From Pedobacter sp. BMA (lineage in GTDB: Bacteria; Bacteroidota; Bacteroidia; Sphingobacteriales; Sphingobacteriaceae), in NCBI RefSeq assembly GCF_001027745.1, contig NZ_LECU01000003.1:1-64000 (forward strand): a stretch of 64,000 nt of DNA. The letters run 5' to 3'. Each line of letters starts with the position of its first letter. Positions within the stretch are counted from its first letter, which is position 1. Below are positions 21,316-30,386 of the stretch, in pieces. Position numbers and translations under genes: made by a program. The notes beneath the pieces were generated by a model that was not told the DNA's origin, ran no database searches, and saw only the letters and a list, made by a program, of their open reading frames with translations.

Positions 21316-21391
21316 ATTGAATGAGTGAATGAGTAAATGAGTGAATGATATTACTTGAAAGCGAGGTTTCAAATTCAATCATTCACTCATT
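21316..21391. repeat. GAATGAGT-type short repeats with a 14-bp inverted repeat
   Basis: The tRNA-Trp to secE spacer has several copies of the words GAATGAGT / GAGTGAAT. Two blocks form a perfect inverted repeat, AATGAGTGAATGAT at 21336-21349 and ATCATTCACTCATT at 21378-21391, so the secE leader can fold into a long hairpin. Related words (CTCACTCATT and variants) recur between the tRNA genes near 23117-23152. Confidence 0.6.
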
Positions 21392-21415
21392 CTGGAACTC
21401 AATCATTATGTTAAG

Positions 21416-21486
21416 CACGGGAACAAGGATTCGAACCCTGATCAAAGGTTTTGGAGACCTCTATTCTACCGTTGAACTATTCCCGT
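21416..21486 (-). tRNA. tRNA-Trp (CCA)
   Basis: A 71-nt cloverleaf reads on the minus strand: acceptor ACGGGAA with TTCCCGT, discriminator G, anticodon stem GAGGT/ACCTT and loop CTCCAAA with anticodon CCA, T loop TTCGAAT. The 3' CCA is not encoded. It lies between tuf and secE as usual in Bacteroidota. Confidence 0.95.
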
Positions 21487-21492
21487 GTGTAT

Positions 21493-21523
21493 AAAAAAGA
21501 GCTAGCCTAAACTAGCTCTTTTT
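21493..21523 (-). terminator. Terminator-like hairpin after tuf
   Basis: A 12-bp stem AAAAAGAGCTAG / CTAGCTCTTTTT (21494-21505 with 21512-21523), loop CCTAAA, followed by T on the minus strand. It sits between tuf and tRNA-Trp, leaving only 6 bases before the tRNA, so tRNA-Trp-secE-nusG probably depends on partial readthrough (inference). Confidence 0.82.
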
Positions 21524-21542
21524 ATATTATTGTTAGCTTAAA

Positions 21543-22730
21543 TTAAGCTAAGATTTCAGTTACCTGACCAGCACCTACTGTTCTACCACCTTCACGGATA
21601 GCGAAACGTAGACCTTTTTCCATTGCAATCGCGTTAATTAATTTAACTGTGATTGTAACGTTATCACCTGGCATTACCATTTCAGTTCCTTCAGCTAGTG
21701 AGATCTCACCAGTTACGTCTGTGGTACGGAAATAGAATTGAGGACGATATTTGTTGAAGAATGGTGTGTGACGACCACCTTCTGCTTTTGATAATACATA
21801 GATCTCAGCTTTGAAATCTGTGTGAGGAGTTACTGAACCTGGTTTACAGATTACCATACCACGACGGATATCAGTTTTCTCAATACCACGTAATAATAAA
21901 CCTACGTTATCACCAGCTTCACCGTAATCTAAAATTTTACGGAACATCTCAACACCAGTTACTGTAGATTTTAAGTTCTCAGCACCCATACCTAAGATCT
22001 CAACTGGATCTCCAGAGTTGATTACACCACGCTCAATACGACCAGTAGCAACAGTACCACGACCAGTGATTGAGAATACATCTTCAACAGGCATTAAGAA
22101 AGGAAGATCAGTTAAACGTGGAGGAATTGGAATGTAGCTATCTACAGCATCCATTAATTCCATGATTTTTCCAACCCATTTCGGATCAGCGTTTAATCCA
22201 CCTAAAGCAGAACCTTGGATTACAGGAATATCATCACCTGGGAATTCATAGAATGATAATAATTCACGAACTTCCATTTCAACTAATTCTAATAATTCTG
22301 GATCATCAACCATATCCACTTTGTTCATGAATACAACCAATGAAGGCACACCAACCTGACGAGCCAATAAGATGTGCTCACGAGTTTGTGGCATTGGACC
22401 ATCAGTAGCAGCAACAACGATAATTGCACCGTCCATCTGAGCAGCACCAGTAACCATGTTTTTCACATAATCCGCGTGACCTGGACAGTCAACGTGTGCA
22501 TAGTGACGGTTAGCTGTTGAATACTCAACGTGAGCTGTATTGATAGTAATACCTCTTTCTTTTTCCTCTGGAGCAGAGTCAATTGAATCGAATGAACGTG
22601 CTTCAGATAAACCTGCATCAGCTAAAACTTTTGTAATAGCTGCTGTTAAAGTTGTTTTACCGTGATCCACGTGACCGATTGTACCGATGTTTAAGTGCGG
22701 TTTACTGCGGTCAAATTTTTCTTTTGCCAT
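21543..22730 (-). CDS. tuf: Elongation factor Tu
   Basis: The 395-residue GTPase delivers aminoacyl-tRNA to the ribosome. G motifs are GHVDHGKT (residues 19-26), DCPGH (about 81-85) and NKVD (about 136-139), followed by barrels two and three ([25 protein letters not shown] end). It is preceded by four tRNA genes transcribed in the same direction. Confidence 0.98.
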   Translation of the reverse strand: MAKEKFDRSKPHLNIGTIGHVDHGKTTLTAAITKVLADAGLSEARSFDSIDSAPEEKERGITINTAHVEYSTANRHYAHVDCPGHADYVKNMVTGAAQMDGAIIVVAATDGPMPQTREHILLARQVGVPSLVVFMNKVDMVDDPELLELVEMEVRELLSFYEFPGDDIPVIQGSALGGLNADPKWVGKIMELMDAVDSYIPIPPRLTDLPFLMPVEDVFSITGRGTVATGRIERGVINSGDPVEILGMGAENLKSTVTGVEMFRKILDYGEAGDNVGLLLRGIEKTDIRRGMVICKPGSVTPHTDFKAEIYVLSKAEGGRHTPFFNKYRPQFYFRTTDVTGEISLAEGTEMVMPGDNVTITVKLINAIAMEKGLRFAIREGGRTVGAGQVTEILA

Positions 22731-22848
22731 TTTATTTATAACTAATTAGTAGGTTAACTTTTTATTATTTTATTTTTTGTTATTTCAACACAAAAAACTT
22801 TGTTTCTTCTGTATATCTAACAGATTTAACAAAGCTTTATTATACCTG

Positions 22849-22920
<72 letters not shown>

Positions 22921-23002
22921 TTTTGTTAAAGCTCATTAGTTCAGTTGTAATGAGTTCATCAGCTAAAAAGCAATGAACAAATTCACTAATGAACCCACAA
23001 TG

Positions 23003-23075
23003 AGCGGAAGACGAGGTTCGAACTCGCGACCTATAGCTTGGAAGGCTATCGCTCTACCAACTGAGCTACTTCCGC
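23003..23075 (-). tRNA. tRNA-Gly (TCC)
   Basis: 73 nt; acceptor GCGGAAG with CTTCCGC, anticodon stem ATAGC/GCTAT with loop CTTCCAA giving anticodon TCC, T loop TTCGAAC, discriminator T. Confidence 0.95.
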
Positions 23076-23161
23076 TTACAAATGAAGATTGATAGATTAT
23101 TGAATGAAGAATGCTAACACTCACTCATTTTCCTGCTCACTCATTCATTCATTAGATTTAG

Positions 23162-23244
23162 TGGGGAGAGAAGGATTCGAACCTTCGAAATCTTGCGATA
23201 ACAGAGTTACAGTCTGTCCCATTTGGCCGCTCTGGAATCTCCCC
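23162..23244 (-). tRNA. tRNA-Tyr (GTA)
   Basis: 83 nt with a long variable arm; acceptor GGGGAGA with TCTCCCC, anticodon loop CTGTAAC giving anticodon GTA, T loop TTCGAAT, discriminator A. Confidence 0.95.
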
Positions 23245-23282
23245 AACTTTATCTTAAAATGTTAACACTTTAACATAAAAAG

Positions 23283-23355
<73 letters not shown>

Positions 23356-23483
23356 TTTTAATTTTCTGCAATTATACGAAAAATCTTCATTTCTCCTACA
23401 ATTAACGTGTTTTTTTAAAAGTTTATCTTTTTAAAGAACTACCCTTTTTCTTCCTGGCTTAACGCCCTTTCCGAAAGGGAATG

Positions 23484-23512
23484 CAAATATACACACTTAT
23501 ATTTCACTTCAA
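23484..23512 (-). promoter_or_regulatory. Promoter of the tRNA-tuf operon
   Basis: On the minus strand TTG (23510-23512), an 18-base spacer and TATATTTG (23484-23491), an exact match to the Bacteroidota -7 box TAnnTTTG. Right after it the leader contains CCCTTTCGGAAAGGG, a strong small hairpin. The nearest upstream element is the hpf terminator, so this should be the main start for the tRNAs and tuf. Confidence 0.72.
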
Positions 23513-23522
23513 AATTATTTTG

Positions 23523-23553
23523 AAAAAAAATAGCGAACTTTTTTAGTTCGCTA
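23523..23553 (-). terminator. Terminator of the xerC/hpf transcript
   Basis: The stem TAGCGAACT / AGTTCGCTA (23531-23539 with 23545-23553) with a 5-base loop, followed on the minus strand by eight T. It lies 33 bases after the hpf stop. Confidence 0.9.
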
Positions 23554-23585
23554 TCTCTGTTTTTCGCGATTATCTGAATATTCAC

Positions 23586-23933
23586 TTAGTAATCAGATGC
23601 TTCGCTTTCGCTTAAAATTGCTTTATGTTCACTTAATTTTGCACGCGTTTTATCTTTGTGTTTGGTAATCTGCTTTCTTAACGATTCGATAGCAAGATCG
23701 GTAGCCTCTTCGAATGACTTACATTGTTCTTTAGCAAACAGTGTTCCGCCCGGCACAATGAGTTTTATCTCACTAATTTTGTTGGCCTCATCTTCTACGT
23801 TCTCTAATTTTAAATACACTTCCCCGCTAATGATCTGGTCGAAAAACTGATCAAGCTTGTTGGCTTTCTTCTGAATAAAGTCTAACAACTTACTGTCTGC
23901 ACTGAAGTGGATTGATTGAACTCCGATTTTCAT
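23586..23933 (-). CDS. hpf: Ribosome hibernation promoting factor, short HPF/RaiA type
   Basis: The 115-residue protein MKIGVQSIHFSADSKLLDFI, with KANKLDQFFDQI and CKSFEEATDLAIESLRKQI, fits the S30AE/HPF fold. It lacks the C-terminal extension of long HPF. It would bind the 30S decoding centre in stationary phase. It starts 14 bp after the recombinase gene, so the two are probably co-transcribed; the basic tail (KHKDKTRAKLSEHK) is typical. Confidence 0.9.
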   Translation of the reverse strand: MKIGVQSIHFSADSKLLDFIQKKANKLDQFFDQIISGEVYLKLENVEDEANKISEIKLIVPGGTLFAKEQCKSFEEATDLAIESLRKQITKHKDKTRAKLSEHKAILSESEASDY

Positions 23934-23947
23934 TTTTCCTCCTTTTT

Positions 23948-24832
23948 TTACGCCTTTGGATGGGCTTGTTTATAAATTGTTTTTAATCTTTCAATTGAGT
24001 TGTGCGTGTAAACCTGTGTAGCGGCTAAGCTCGCATGGCCCAAAAGTTCTTTTATTGCATTTAAATCTGCGCCTGCATTTAATAAACTGGTAGCATAACT
24101 ATGTCTTAATACATGAGGGCTTTTCTTGTCATGGGTAGATATATGGTTTAGGTAAGAGGTAACGATGCGGTATATTAATTTCGGGTATGCCGCTGCACCT
24201 GTATTGGTAACGATTAAGTTAAGCAAATTGTTATTAAAATCCTGCAACTTTTTTAAATCGATGTAGTTATTTAACTGATTAATAAGCTGTTTATTTATCG
24301 GAATAATTCTTTCTTTATTTCTTTTACCCAGCACTTTGATTGTTGCCGAATAAATATCCACATCCTGATCCTTTAAATGAATGAGTTCCGCCAGTCGCAT
24401 TCCGGTTCCAAATAGCAGCTCCAACACCAGGTGATCACGTTTAGACTCGAAACTATCATTAAAATATACTTCAGAATCCAGGAGGTGATCCATTTTTTGA
24501 GCTTCCAGAAAAACGGGCAAACGCCTGGGAATTTTGGGGGCTTTGATTAATGCGGCAGGATTTTGTTCAAGCTTACCTTCCCTCAATAAAAACTTATAAA
24601 AGCTCCTAAGGGCAGATATTTTCCTATTGATGGTACTTTCAGAAGAATTTTTCTCCATCAAATGCACCATATAGCTTCGCAAGTGGGTGTATTTGACCGC
24701 GAGGAACTCTAATTCAAATTCTGACTCAACATATTCACCGAACTGAACCAAATCGGTTTGATAGGATGCAATGGTGTGGGCAGAGTATCGCTTTTCGTGA
24801 GTTAAATAGGTAACAAAGCTTTGTAACAACAT
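23948..24832 (-). CDS. Tyrosine recombinase XerC/XerD
   Basis: The 294-residue recombinase resolves chromosome dimers at dif in this family. It has a SAM-like N-terminal core-binding domain (1-95) and a catalytic domain with Arg146 (GTGMRLAEL), Lys170, His240 and Arg243 (HVLRHSYATS), His266 (LLGHAS) and Tyr275 (QVYTH). All catalytic residues are present. The length and chromosomal hpf-rpsU setting suggest the housekeeping enzyme and not a mobile-element integrase; XerC versus XerD cannot be settled by eye. Confidence 0.88.
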   Translation of the reverse strand: MLLQSFVTYLTHEKRYSAHTIASYQTDLVQFGEYVESEFELEFLAVKYTHLRSYMVHLMEKNSSESTINRKISALRSFYKFLLREGKLEQNPAALIKAPKIPRRLPVFLEAQKMDHLLDSEVYFNDSFESKRDHLVLELLFGTGMRLAELIHLKDQDVDIYSATIKVLGKRNKERIIPINKQLINQLNNYIDLKKLQDFNNNLLNLIVTNTGAAAYPKLIYRIVTSYLNHISTHDKKSPHVLRHSYATSLLNAGADLNAIKELLGHASLAATQVYTHNSIERLKTIYKQAHPKA

Positions 24833-24932
24833 TCAGTATCTCCTGCTAGGTGTAATATGAAGTTACAAATAGTTTTGACATAAAGAAATCATTAATTAAT
24901 TGTTTCCTGTGTTTTAAAAAACAGCTTAAAAC

Positions 24933-24967
24933 AAAAAAGTCCTTCCAATTTGCATCGGTAGGACTTT
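24933..24967 (-). terminator. Terminator of rpsU
   Basis: The stem AAAGTCCTTCC / GGTAGGACTTT (24936-24946 with 24957-24967, one T-T mismatch) with a 10-base loop; T-rich on the minus strand. It is 22 bases after the rpsU stop. Confidence 0.8.
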
Positions 24968-24988
24968 AATGTATATGTTTTGAACAAA

Positions 24989-25183
24989 CTATGAAGTTGT
25001 ATCCTGATTCATGTTCTGAATGTAAACAGCATGTTTAATTTCAGTACGACGAGCTACTGATTTCTTCTCGTATGCCTGACGGCTACGTAGTTCTCTCAAT
25101 ACACCTGTTTTTTCAAATTTCTTTTTGAAACGTTTTAGGGCTTTATCTAATGATTCGCCGTCTTTAATGTTGATAATGATCAT
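24989..25183 (-). CDS. rpsU: 30S ribosomal protein S21
   Basis: The 64-residue basic protein MIIINIKDGESLDKALKRFK with LRELRSRQAYEKKSVARR is S21. In Bacteroidota S21 helps occlude the anti-Shine-Dalgarno region, which goes with the scarcity of SD sequences in this phylum. Monocistronic with its own terminator. Confidence 0.95.
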   Translation of the reverse strand: MIIINIKDGESLDKALKRFKKKFEKTGVLRELRSRQAYEKKSVARRTEIKHAVYIQNMNQDTTS

Positions 25184-25351
25184 AACGCTGAAATACCTCC
25201 TCTCGTGTTTTTTAAATTTCTACCGTGTTAACGGGCTGCAAATGTAAGCAAATATTTAAAAATGAGAAACATTTTTAGAAAGAAAATTTAACTCATGCTT
25301 AATGCATTTCCAATATTCTTTATTTACATTTATCATCAGATTCGCATAAGT

Positions 25352-25729
25352 ATGACAAAAGGTAAAAAAATTATTTCAATCATTGCTGTTCTGGTGGTAA
25401 TCATACTTGCTGCAGTTGTATATTATCGTTATTTCTTTGTTTTTGGCGAAGGCGTAAAGGCAGGTGAACTTAATTATGTCGTAAAAAAAGGTTATCTTTT
25501 TAAAACCTATGAAGGAAAACTGATCCAGAGCGGAATAAGATCCAGACAAACCGGAACGCTGCAGAATAACGAATTCGAATTTTCTATCTCCAGTGAAGCA
25601 ATTGCTGAAAAGATGATGGCAAATAGTGGCAAATTTTATGAGCTACACTACAAGGAATATAAAAATTCTTTGCCATGGCGCGGTTTTAGCGTTTACGTAG
25701 TGGACAGTATTTTAACCGCAAAGGAATAA
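25352..25729 (+). CDS. Small membrane-anchored protein of unknown function
   Basis: 125 residues from the ATG at 25352, chosen because it begins at MTKGKKIISIIAVLVVIILA, a positively charged end plus one membrane segment; a longer reading frame upstream adds an implausible hydrophobic leader. The outer part is VFGEGVKAGELNYVVKKGYL, then KTYEGKLIQSGI and a strand-rich region ending SLPWRGFSVYVVDSI. Similar Bacteroidota proteins are sometimes labelled 6-phosphogluconate dehydrogenase, which the sequence does not support: there is no Rossmann glycine motif. Function unknown. Confidence 0.7.
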   Translation: MTKGKKIISIIAVLVVIILAAVVYYRYFFVFGEGVKAGELNYVVKKGYLFKTYEGKLIQSGIRSRQTGTLQNNEFEFSISSEAIAEKMMANSGKFYELHYKEYKNSLPWRGFSVYVVDSILTAKE

Positions 25730-25743
25730 ACTTTGGTTTATAG

Positions 25744-25778
25744 AAAAAAAATCCGGAGGTAGTTAAACCATCCGGATT
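25744..25778 (-). terminator. Terminator of the acyl-CoA dehydrogenase gene
   Basis: The stem AATCCGGA-GGT / ACC-TCCGGATT (25750-25760 with 25767-25778, one bulged A) is followed on the minus strand by a T7 run. It is about 80 bases downstream of the acyl-CoA dehydrogenase stop. Confidence 0.75.
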
Positions 25779-25855
25779 ACTCATAATATATTTGGTTTGT
25801 TGTTTCTTAAATATCAGGCTAAAGGACTTTGCCTAACATAGCTTCGACTTTGAGC

Positions 25856-27007
25856 TTAACCCAGTATTTCCCGGGCAATTACGATCTTTTGAATTTCGGA
25901 CGTACCCTCCCCTATTGTGCATAATTTACTGTCGCGGTAAAATTTCTCAACCGGAAAGTCTTTGGTATATCCATAACCTCCAAATATCTGAACGGCTTCT
26001 GTTGCCACCCTCACAGATACTTCCGAGGCAAAATATTTTGCCATTGCCGACTCTTTTGTCATAGGCAAGTGCCTGTTTTTCAAATCAGCAGCCTGCCTGA
26101 TGAGCAGCTCAGCAGCTTCAATGTCGGTAGCCATATCAGCGAGTTTAAAGCTGATGGCCTGGAATTCAGATATGGGTTTCCCGAACTGGTGGCGTGCTTT
26201 CGAATAATCTACGGCAGCATCGAATGCTCCTTTTGCGATTCCAAGTGCCAATGCTGCTATCGAAATTCTTCCGCCATCCAGAACTTTCATCGCCTGTTTA
26301 AAACCTTCACCGGCATTGCCCAGCAGATTGACTTTAGGGACACGGCAATTATCAAAAATCATTTCCGTTGTTTCCGAGGCCCGCATCCCCAATTTATTCT
26401 CCTTCTTGCCTGCAGAAAAACCTGCAGTACCGCGTTCTACTACAATGGCCGAAATCCCTTTGGAACTTCCCTGTTCTCCGGTCCTGACCATTACCACTGC
26501 GATATCACCACTTTTGCCATGGGTAATCCAGTTTTTGGAGCCGTTTATAATGTAATCATCCCCATCTACTACAGCAGTGGTCATCATTCTTAAAGCATCC
26601 GAGCCGGTATTGGCTTCAGTTAATCCCCATGCCCCAATCCACTCTGCTGTGGCAAGCTTTGGTAACCATCGTTGCTTCTGCTCTTCATTTGCAAAAGCCA
26701 GAATGTGACCGGTACAAAGTGAGTTGTGGGCGGCAAGCGATAAGCCAATTGATCCGCAAACCCTTGCTACTTCAACAATTACATCGACGTACTCCTGATA
26801 ACCCAAACCCGAACCACCATATTCTTCAGGCACCAAAATGCCCATTAAACCTAATTCTCCCAGCTGTTTGAACAACTCTACTGGAAAATACTGCGCTTCA
26901 TCCCATTCCATCAAATTCGGACGGATATTTTTCACAGCAAAATCGCGGACCATTGCCCTTACACTTTGCTGAGTTTCTGTAATAGAAAAATTAAAGCTCA
27001 GGCTCAT
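25856..27007 (-). CDS. Acyl-CoA dehydrogenase
   Basis: The 383-residue flavoprotein oxidises acyl-CoA to trans-2-enoyl-CoA. The N-terminal helical domain is followed by GAWGLTEANTGSDALRMMTT (FAD/substrate binding) and INGSKNWITHG; the C-terminal domain has QIFGGYGYTKDFPVEKFYRD, and the GEGTSEIQK end is typical. The length is that of short/medium-chain or branched-chain enzymes; the chain specificity cannot be read from sequence alone. Single gene with its own terminator. Confidence 0.93.
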   Translation of the reverse strand: MSLSFNFSITETQQSVRAMVRDFAVKNIRPNLMEWDEAQYFPVELFKQLGELGLMGILVPEEYGGSGLGYQEYVDVIVEVARVCGSIGLSLAAHNSLCTGHILAFANEEQKQRWLPKLATAEWIGAWGLTEANTGSDALRMMTTAVVDGDDYIINGSKNWITHGKSGDIAVVMVRTGEQGSSKGISAIVVERGTAGFSAGKKENKLGMRASETTEMIFDNCRVPKVNLLGNAGEGFKQAMKVLDGGRISIAALALGIAKGAFDAAVDYSKARHQFGKPISEFQAISFKLADMATDIEAAELLIRQAADLKNRHLPMTKESAMAKYFASEVSVRVATEAVQIFGGYGYTKDFPVEKFYRDSKLCTIGEGTSEIQKIVIAREILG

Positions 27008-27367
27008 CAGATTTATATTTATAAGTTAGTGACAGCAATTATAAACATTTATTTCATAGTTAATTACCATAAAATATTCGTGTTTTGGCAGAATGAAATG
27101 GTATTTGGTTCAATACATTGTAACCATCAACCTACAACGCTTAAATAAATAAAAATTTTAAGTGATTTTTTTTTAGGTAATGTAAACTATAATCTGATAT
27201 TCAGTAAAAGTGAAGCTGAGTACTATGGTGATCTACCCTCGGTCGTGACCTTAGCATTAGCGAACTATATGTATAGTGATATACAGGCATTGGTGGACAA
27301 AAGGTGGCAATAATGCGGGTAAAAGGCGGGGTTAACGCGGAGTGTGATGAGATCTAATAGTGATCAT
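27008..27367. other. Intergenic region, nothing definite
   Basis: 360 bp between two minus-strand genes. An open stretch of about 55 codons on the plus strand (about 27146-27312) without a start codon reads SEAEYYGDLPSVVTLALANY and could be a gene relic. No RNA or convincing terminator was seen. Confidence 0.3.
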
Positions 27368-28264
27368 TCAGAACGAAATGTAAGGCGATATCTGCACAAT
27401 TAGTTCCTGATTCAAAATTACAATTTTTTTCAAGTCTGCTATTGAAGCGTAAGCTCCATGTTGCTTACGATACTGTATAATGGCATTAATTTGCTTATAG
27501 CTAAGATACGGAATGCGTTTGATATCCTCAGCCTGTGCAGTGTTGAGATTCACCGTTTTATAAATTGCCGGGCCTAATTTAACCTGATCTTTGATTTCAT
27601 TATAACGGATGGAATCAAGCCCATATACCTCAAGAAGTTGCTCCTTTCTGTAAAAGCCTCCCAGCCGGTCTCTATATTTGTATATACGCCGTGCCAATGT
27701 GGGTCCTATTCCCTTTATTTCCTCCAGATCAGCGGAATCAGCATGATTGATATCAATTATTACGGCTGGTTTCTTAACAAATTCCTTTTTGACGTAGACA
27801 GATTGGTCATGCGGTTCACTGCCGGATTGAGGTTCGATTACAACAAAGGGCAAAAGCCTTTGATACATCTCTGGCGAAATCGTGTACATTTTCTGTAGAT
27901 CTTCTGCCTTACGGAATTTACCACCTTTAGATACATAGTTGATAATAGCCTGTGCCTGCTTTGACGATAAACCCAGTGTTTGCCATCCATCGGCGTTCAA
28001 TTGGTTAGGATCGAATTTAAACAGTTTACCTTTCTTTTTAAAGGTAGCAGCAAATCCATTGTGTTTATGGCTACTGATATCTCTATCTTTAATCTCAATT
28101 TCAGCCAATTGAGACAAAAGTGCTTTACTATCATTTTTAGAGGGCATAAAATGGTCATAAAATAATGGAGCAGTTTTTAGCACAACGATGATAAAAACAA
28201 GCAGTAACAAGCCGTTAAATTCACGCTTACTAAATCCAAAATATTTGTTCAGCCAAAGCCTCAT
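27368..28264 (-). CDS. Helix-hairpin-helix repeat protein (ComEA-like)
   Basis: The 298-residue protein has one membrane segment near residues 16-34 (FNGLLLLVFIIVVLKTAPLF) and three HhH regions: LNADGWQTLGLSSKQAQAII (about 83-102), DLEEIKGIGPTLARRIYKYR (about 176-195) and DIKRIPYLSYKQINAIIQYR (about 248-267). The middle copy has the canonical GIGP hairpin for DNA backbone contact. This suggests a membrane-tethered DNA-binding protein, as ComEA in DNA uptake; involvement in competence here is inference. Confidence 0.82.
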   Translation of the reverse strand: MRLWLNKYFGFSKREFNGLLLLVFIIVVLKTAPLFYDHFMPSKNDSKALLSQLAEIEIKDRDISSHKHNGFAATFKKKGKLFKFDPNQLNADGWQTLGLSSKQAQAIINYVSKGGKFRKAEDLQKMYTISPEMYQRLLPFVVIEPQSGSEPHDQSVYVKKEFVKKPAVIIDINHADSADLEEIKGIGPTLARRIYKYRDRLGGFYRKEQLLEVYGLDSIRYNEIKDQVKLGPAIYKTVNLNTAQAEDIKRIPYLSYKQINAIIQYRKQHGAYASIADLKKIVILNQELIVQISPYISF

Positions 28265-28357
28265 ATTTGATATGACATGTTTATTATAAATTTAAATCTT
28301 ATTTTTGGGATTGCAAAACTGATTCAGTTCTGCAATATCAACTACTAAGAATTTTAT

Positions 28358-30109
28358 ATGAAGATCATCACGACGTCTGAGTTTGCCAAGGCAACTAAGA
28401 TCGATAAGCTAGGGGTACCAGGTTTAGCAGGCTTATTAATGGAGATTATGAAGCTTAACGACATTAACGATGTTTTCGCTCAAAATCAACACTTTAAAGG
28501 ATTGGAATTTGTAGATAAGATATTGGAAACTATCGGGGTTTCTATAGAATTTGATGAAGACGACCTGAACAGTATTCCTAAAACCGGACCTTTTATCGCA
28601 ATAGCAAATCACCCTTACGGAGGCGTTGAAGGCCTGGCGCTTGTTAAGCTATTGTGTACTGTGAGGCCTGATGCAAAAGTAATGGTGAACTTCATTTTGA
28701 AAAAAATACCGAATCTTGATGAGTTTTTTGTTGCCGTTAACCCATTCGAAAATGTTCAGCATTCGTCTAGCATAAGCGGACTTAAAACAACATTCGATTT
28801 ACTTAGGAACGGTACGCCTATTGGAATTTTCCCTGCCGGTGAGGTTTCAACTTTCAAGCTGGATGCCCAGCAGGTTACCGACAGGATGTGGCATCCTGTA
28901 GTAGGCAAACTAATTGCCAAGGCAAAGGTTCCTGTAGTACCTATATATTTCCACGGAAATAATGGCGTATTGTTTAACATACTCAGTTTTATTCACCCCA
29001 CTTTACGTACAGCGAAACTTCCTTCAGAATTTTTGAACAAACAAGGTCTCGCTATTAAAGTTAGGGTTGGAAAACCAATTGCCCCTGCTGAGGTATCGCA
29101 TATGAACAGCAGTAATAAGTTAATGGACTTTTTACGTGCCCGTACATATGCCTTGGGTGTTGGTTTAGATCAGGAGAAAAAATTATTTAATCCGCTTAAA
29201 CTTTTCAAGATTAAGAAAAAACCAGTCGAAATAATTGAAGAAACTTCAAGAGTTTTAATTAAAGGAGAGGTTACCACACTTGAAGATTTCAGGGTATGGA
29301 CTGAAAAAAACTATGAGGTTTATATTGTTCCCACGTTGAAAATACCTAATATCTTAAGGGAAATTGGTCGCTTGCGTGAAATTACTTTCCGCGAAGTAGG
29401 CGAAGGAACAAACAAAAAAATCGACCTTGATAATTACGACATCTATTATAATCATTTATTTATCTGGGATAAAGACCTGGAGAATATTGTAGGTGCTTAT
29501 CGCATTGGTAAAGGCGACGAAATTTTGGAAAGCATGGGTCGCCGTGGTTTCTACCTTTCCGAGCTTTTTAAAATGAAGGATCAGTTTTATCCGATGTTGA
29601 GACAAGGTATTGAATTGGGCAGGTCGTGGATCAGAAAAGAATATCAGGGAAAACCACTACCACTTTTCTTATTGTGGAAAGGGATTTTAAAATACCTGAT
29701 CGATAATCCACAATACCGTTTTATGTTTGGGCCGGTGAGTATTAGCAATAATTTTTCAAAATTTAGTAAAGCACTCATCGTAGATTACATTACCAAAAAC
29801 CATTTTGATTATGAAATGGCAAAATATGTAAAACCCAGAAATAAATTCAAAGCAGACCTTCTCCCGATTTCTACAGATACATTGGTAGATAGCAGTGAAT
29901 CATTTAAAGATCTGGATAGCATTATAGGTGATATTGAAAATTCACATATTAAAATTCCTGTATTGCTCAGACAGTACATGAACCTGAATGCCAAAATCAT
30001 CTCATTTAACATTGATCCGAAATTCTCTGATTGCCTGGATGGTTTCCTTGTGGTTGATACCCATAATATTCCGCCGGAAATGCTGGAGAAACTTGGAAAG
30101 AACTTATAG
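28358..30109 (+). CDS. olsF: OlsF-like bifunctional acyltransferase (PlsC + GNAT), ornithine lipid synthesis
   Basis: The 583-residue fusion begins with a PlsC/LPLAT acyltransferase: NHPYGGVEG near residues 83-91 (HX4E catalytic block), GIFPAGEVST near 164-173 and VPVVPIYFHG near 191-200. The C-terminal half (about 300-500) resembles the OlsB/GNAT-type N-acyltransferase, with LREIGRLREITFREVGEGTN and YHNHLF-like strands then VGAYRIGKG. This order, O-acyltransferase then N-acyltransferase, is that of OlsF, which makes ornithine or other amino-acid lipids in Serratia and Flavobacterium. The substrate amino acid is not determined by sequence. A -7-like TATTTTTG is at 28300-28307. Confidence 0.8.
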   Translation: MKIITTSEFAKATKIDKLGVPGLAGLLMEIMKLNDINDVFAQNQHFKGLEFVDKILETIGVSIEFDEDDLNSIPKTGPFIAIANHPYGGVEGLALVKLLCTVRPDAKVMVNFILKKIPNLDEFFVAVNPFENVQHSSSISGLKTTFDLLRNGTPIGIFPAGEVSTFKLDAQQVTDRMWHPVVGKLIAKAKVPVVPIYFHGNNGVLFNILSFIHPTLRTAKLPSEFLNKQGLAIKVRVGKPIAPAEVSHMNSSNKLMDFLRARTYALGVGLDQEKKLFNPLKLFKIKKKPVEIIEETSRVLIKGEVTTLEDFRVWTEKNYEVYIVPTLKIPNILREIGRLREITFREVGEGTNKKIDLDNYDIYYNHLFIWDKDLENIVGAYRIGKGDEILESMGRRGFYLSELFKMKDQFYPMLRQGIELGRSWIRKEYQGKPLPLFLLWKGILKYLIDNPQYRFMFGPVSISNNFSKFSKALIVDYITKNHFDYEMAKYVKPRNKFKADLLPISTDTLVDSSESFKDLDSIIGDIENSHIKIPVLLRQYMNLNAKIISFNIDPKFSDCLDGFLVVDTHNIPPEMLEKLGKNL

Positions 30110-30118
30110 ATCTAAAAT

Positions 30119-30150
30119 AAAAATACCCGGACATCCATCCGGGTATTTTT
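30119..30150 (+). terminator. Terminator after the olsF-like gene
   Basis: The stem AAAATACCCGG / CCGGGTATTTT (30120-30130 with 30139-30149) with an 8-base loop, T-rich after it; flanked by A on the other side, so probably bidirectional. Confidence 0.9.
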
Positions 30151-30346
30151 GTTATCAACTAACCTAAACTTAATAAATACTAACCAAGTAATTTACACCA
30201 CAAAGATGAAGTTCCAATGTTAAGCGGATATCAACTAAATGTTATTAAATATGCGTTTTTAATGTATTTAAAGCGGTTTTTGAAAGGTGTAGATTTTTTA
30301 TATTTTTTTTCAGATTAAAAGAAAAACACTGGAATTTACATTTTTC
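30151..30346. other. Chromosomal flank left of the island
   Basis: 196 bp of AT-rich sequence between the olsF terminator and the left end repeat. No ORF was seen. The words AATACTAACCAA (starting near 30176) and a following CACAAAGATGAA have near copies just outside the right end repeat (52070-52106). Confidence 0.3.
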
Positions 30347-30368
30347 GTCCCTTTTTCGTCCCTTTTTT
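30347..30368 (+). repeat. Left end repeat, probable attL
   Basis: GTCCC-T5-C-GTCCC-T6: two tandem copies of an 11-mer. It differs at one base from the repeat at the right end, in the same orientation. Confidence 0.6.
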
Positions 30369-30386
30369 CAACCTGCATATAATTGT

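Noticed and set aside
27146..27312. Start-less open stretch of about 55 codons
   Set aside because: Reads somewhat protein-like but has no start codon and no recognised family; too short to call.
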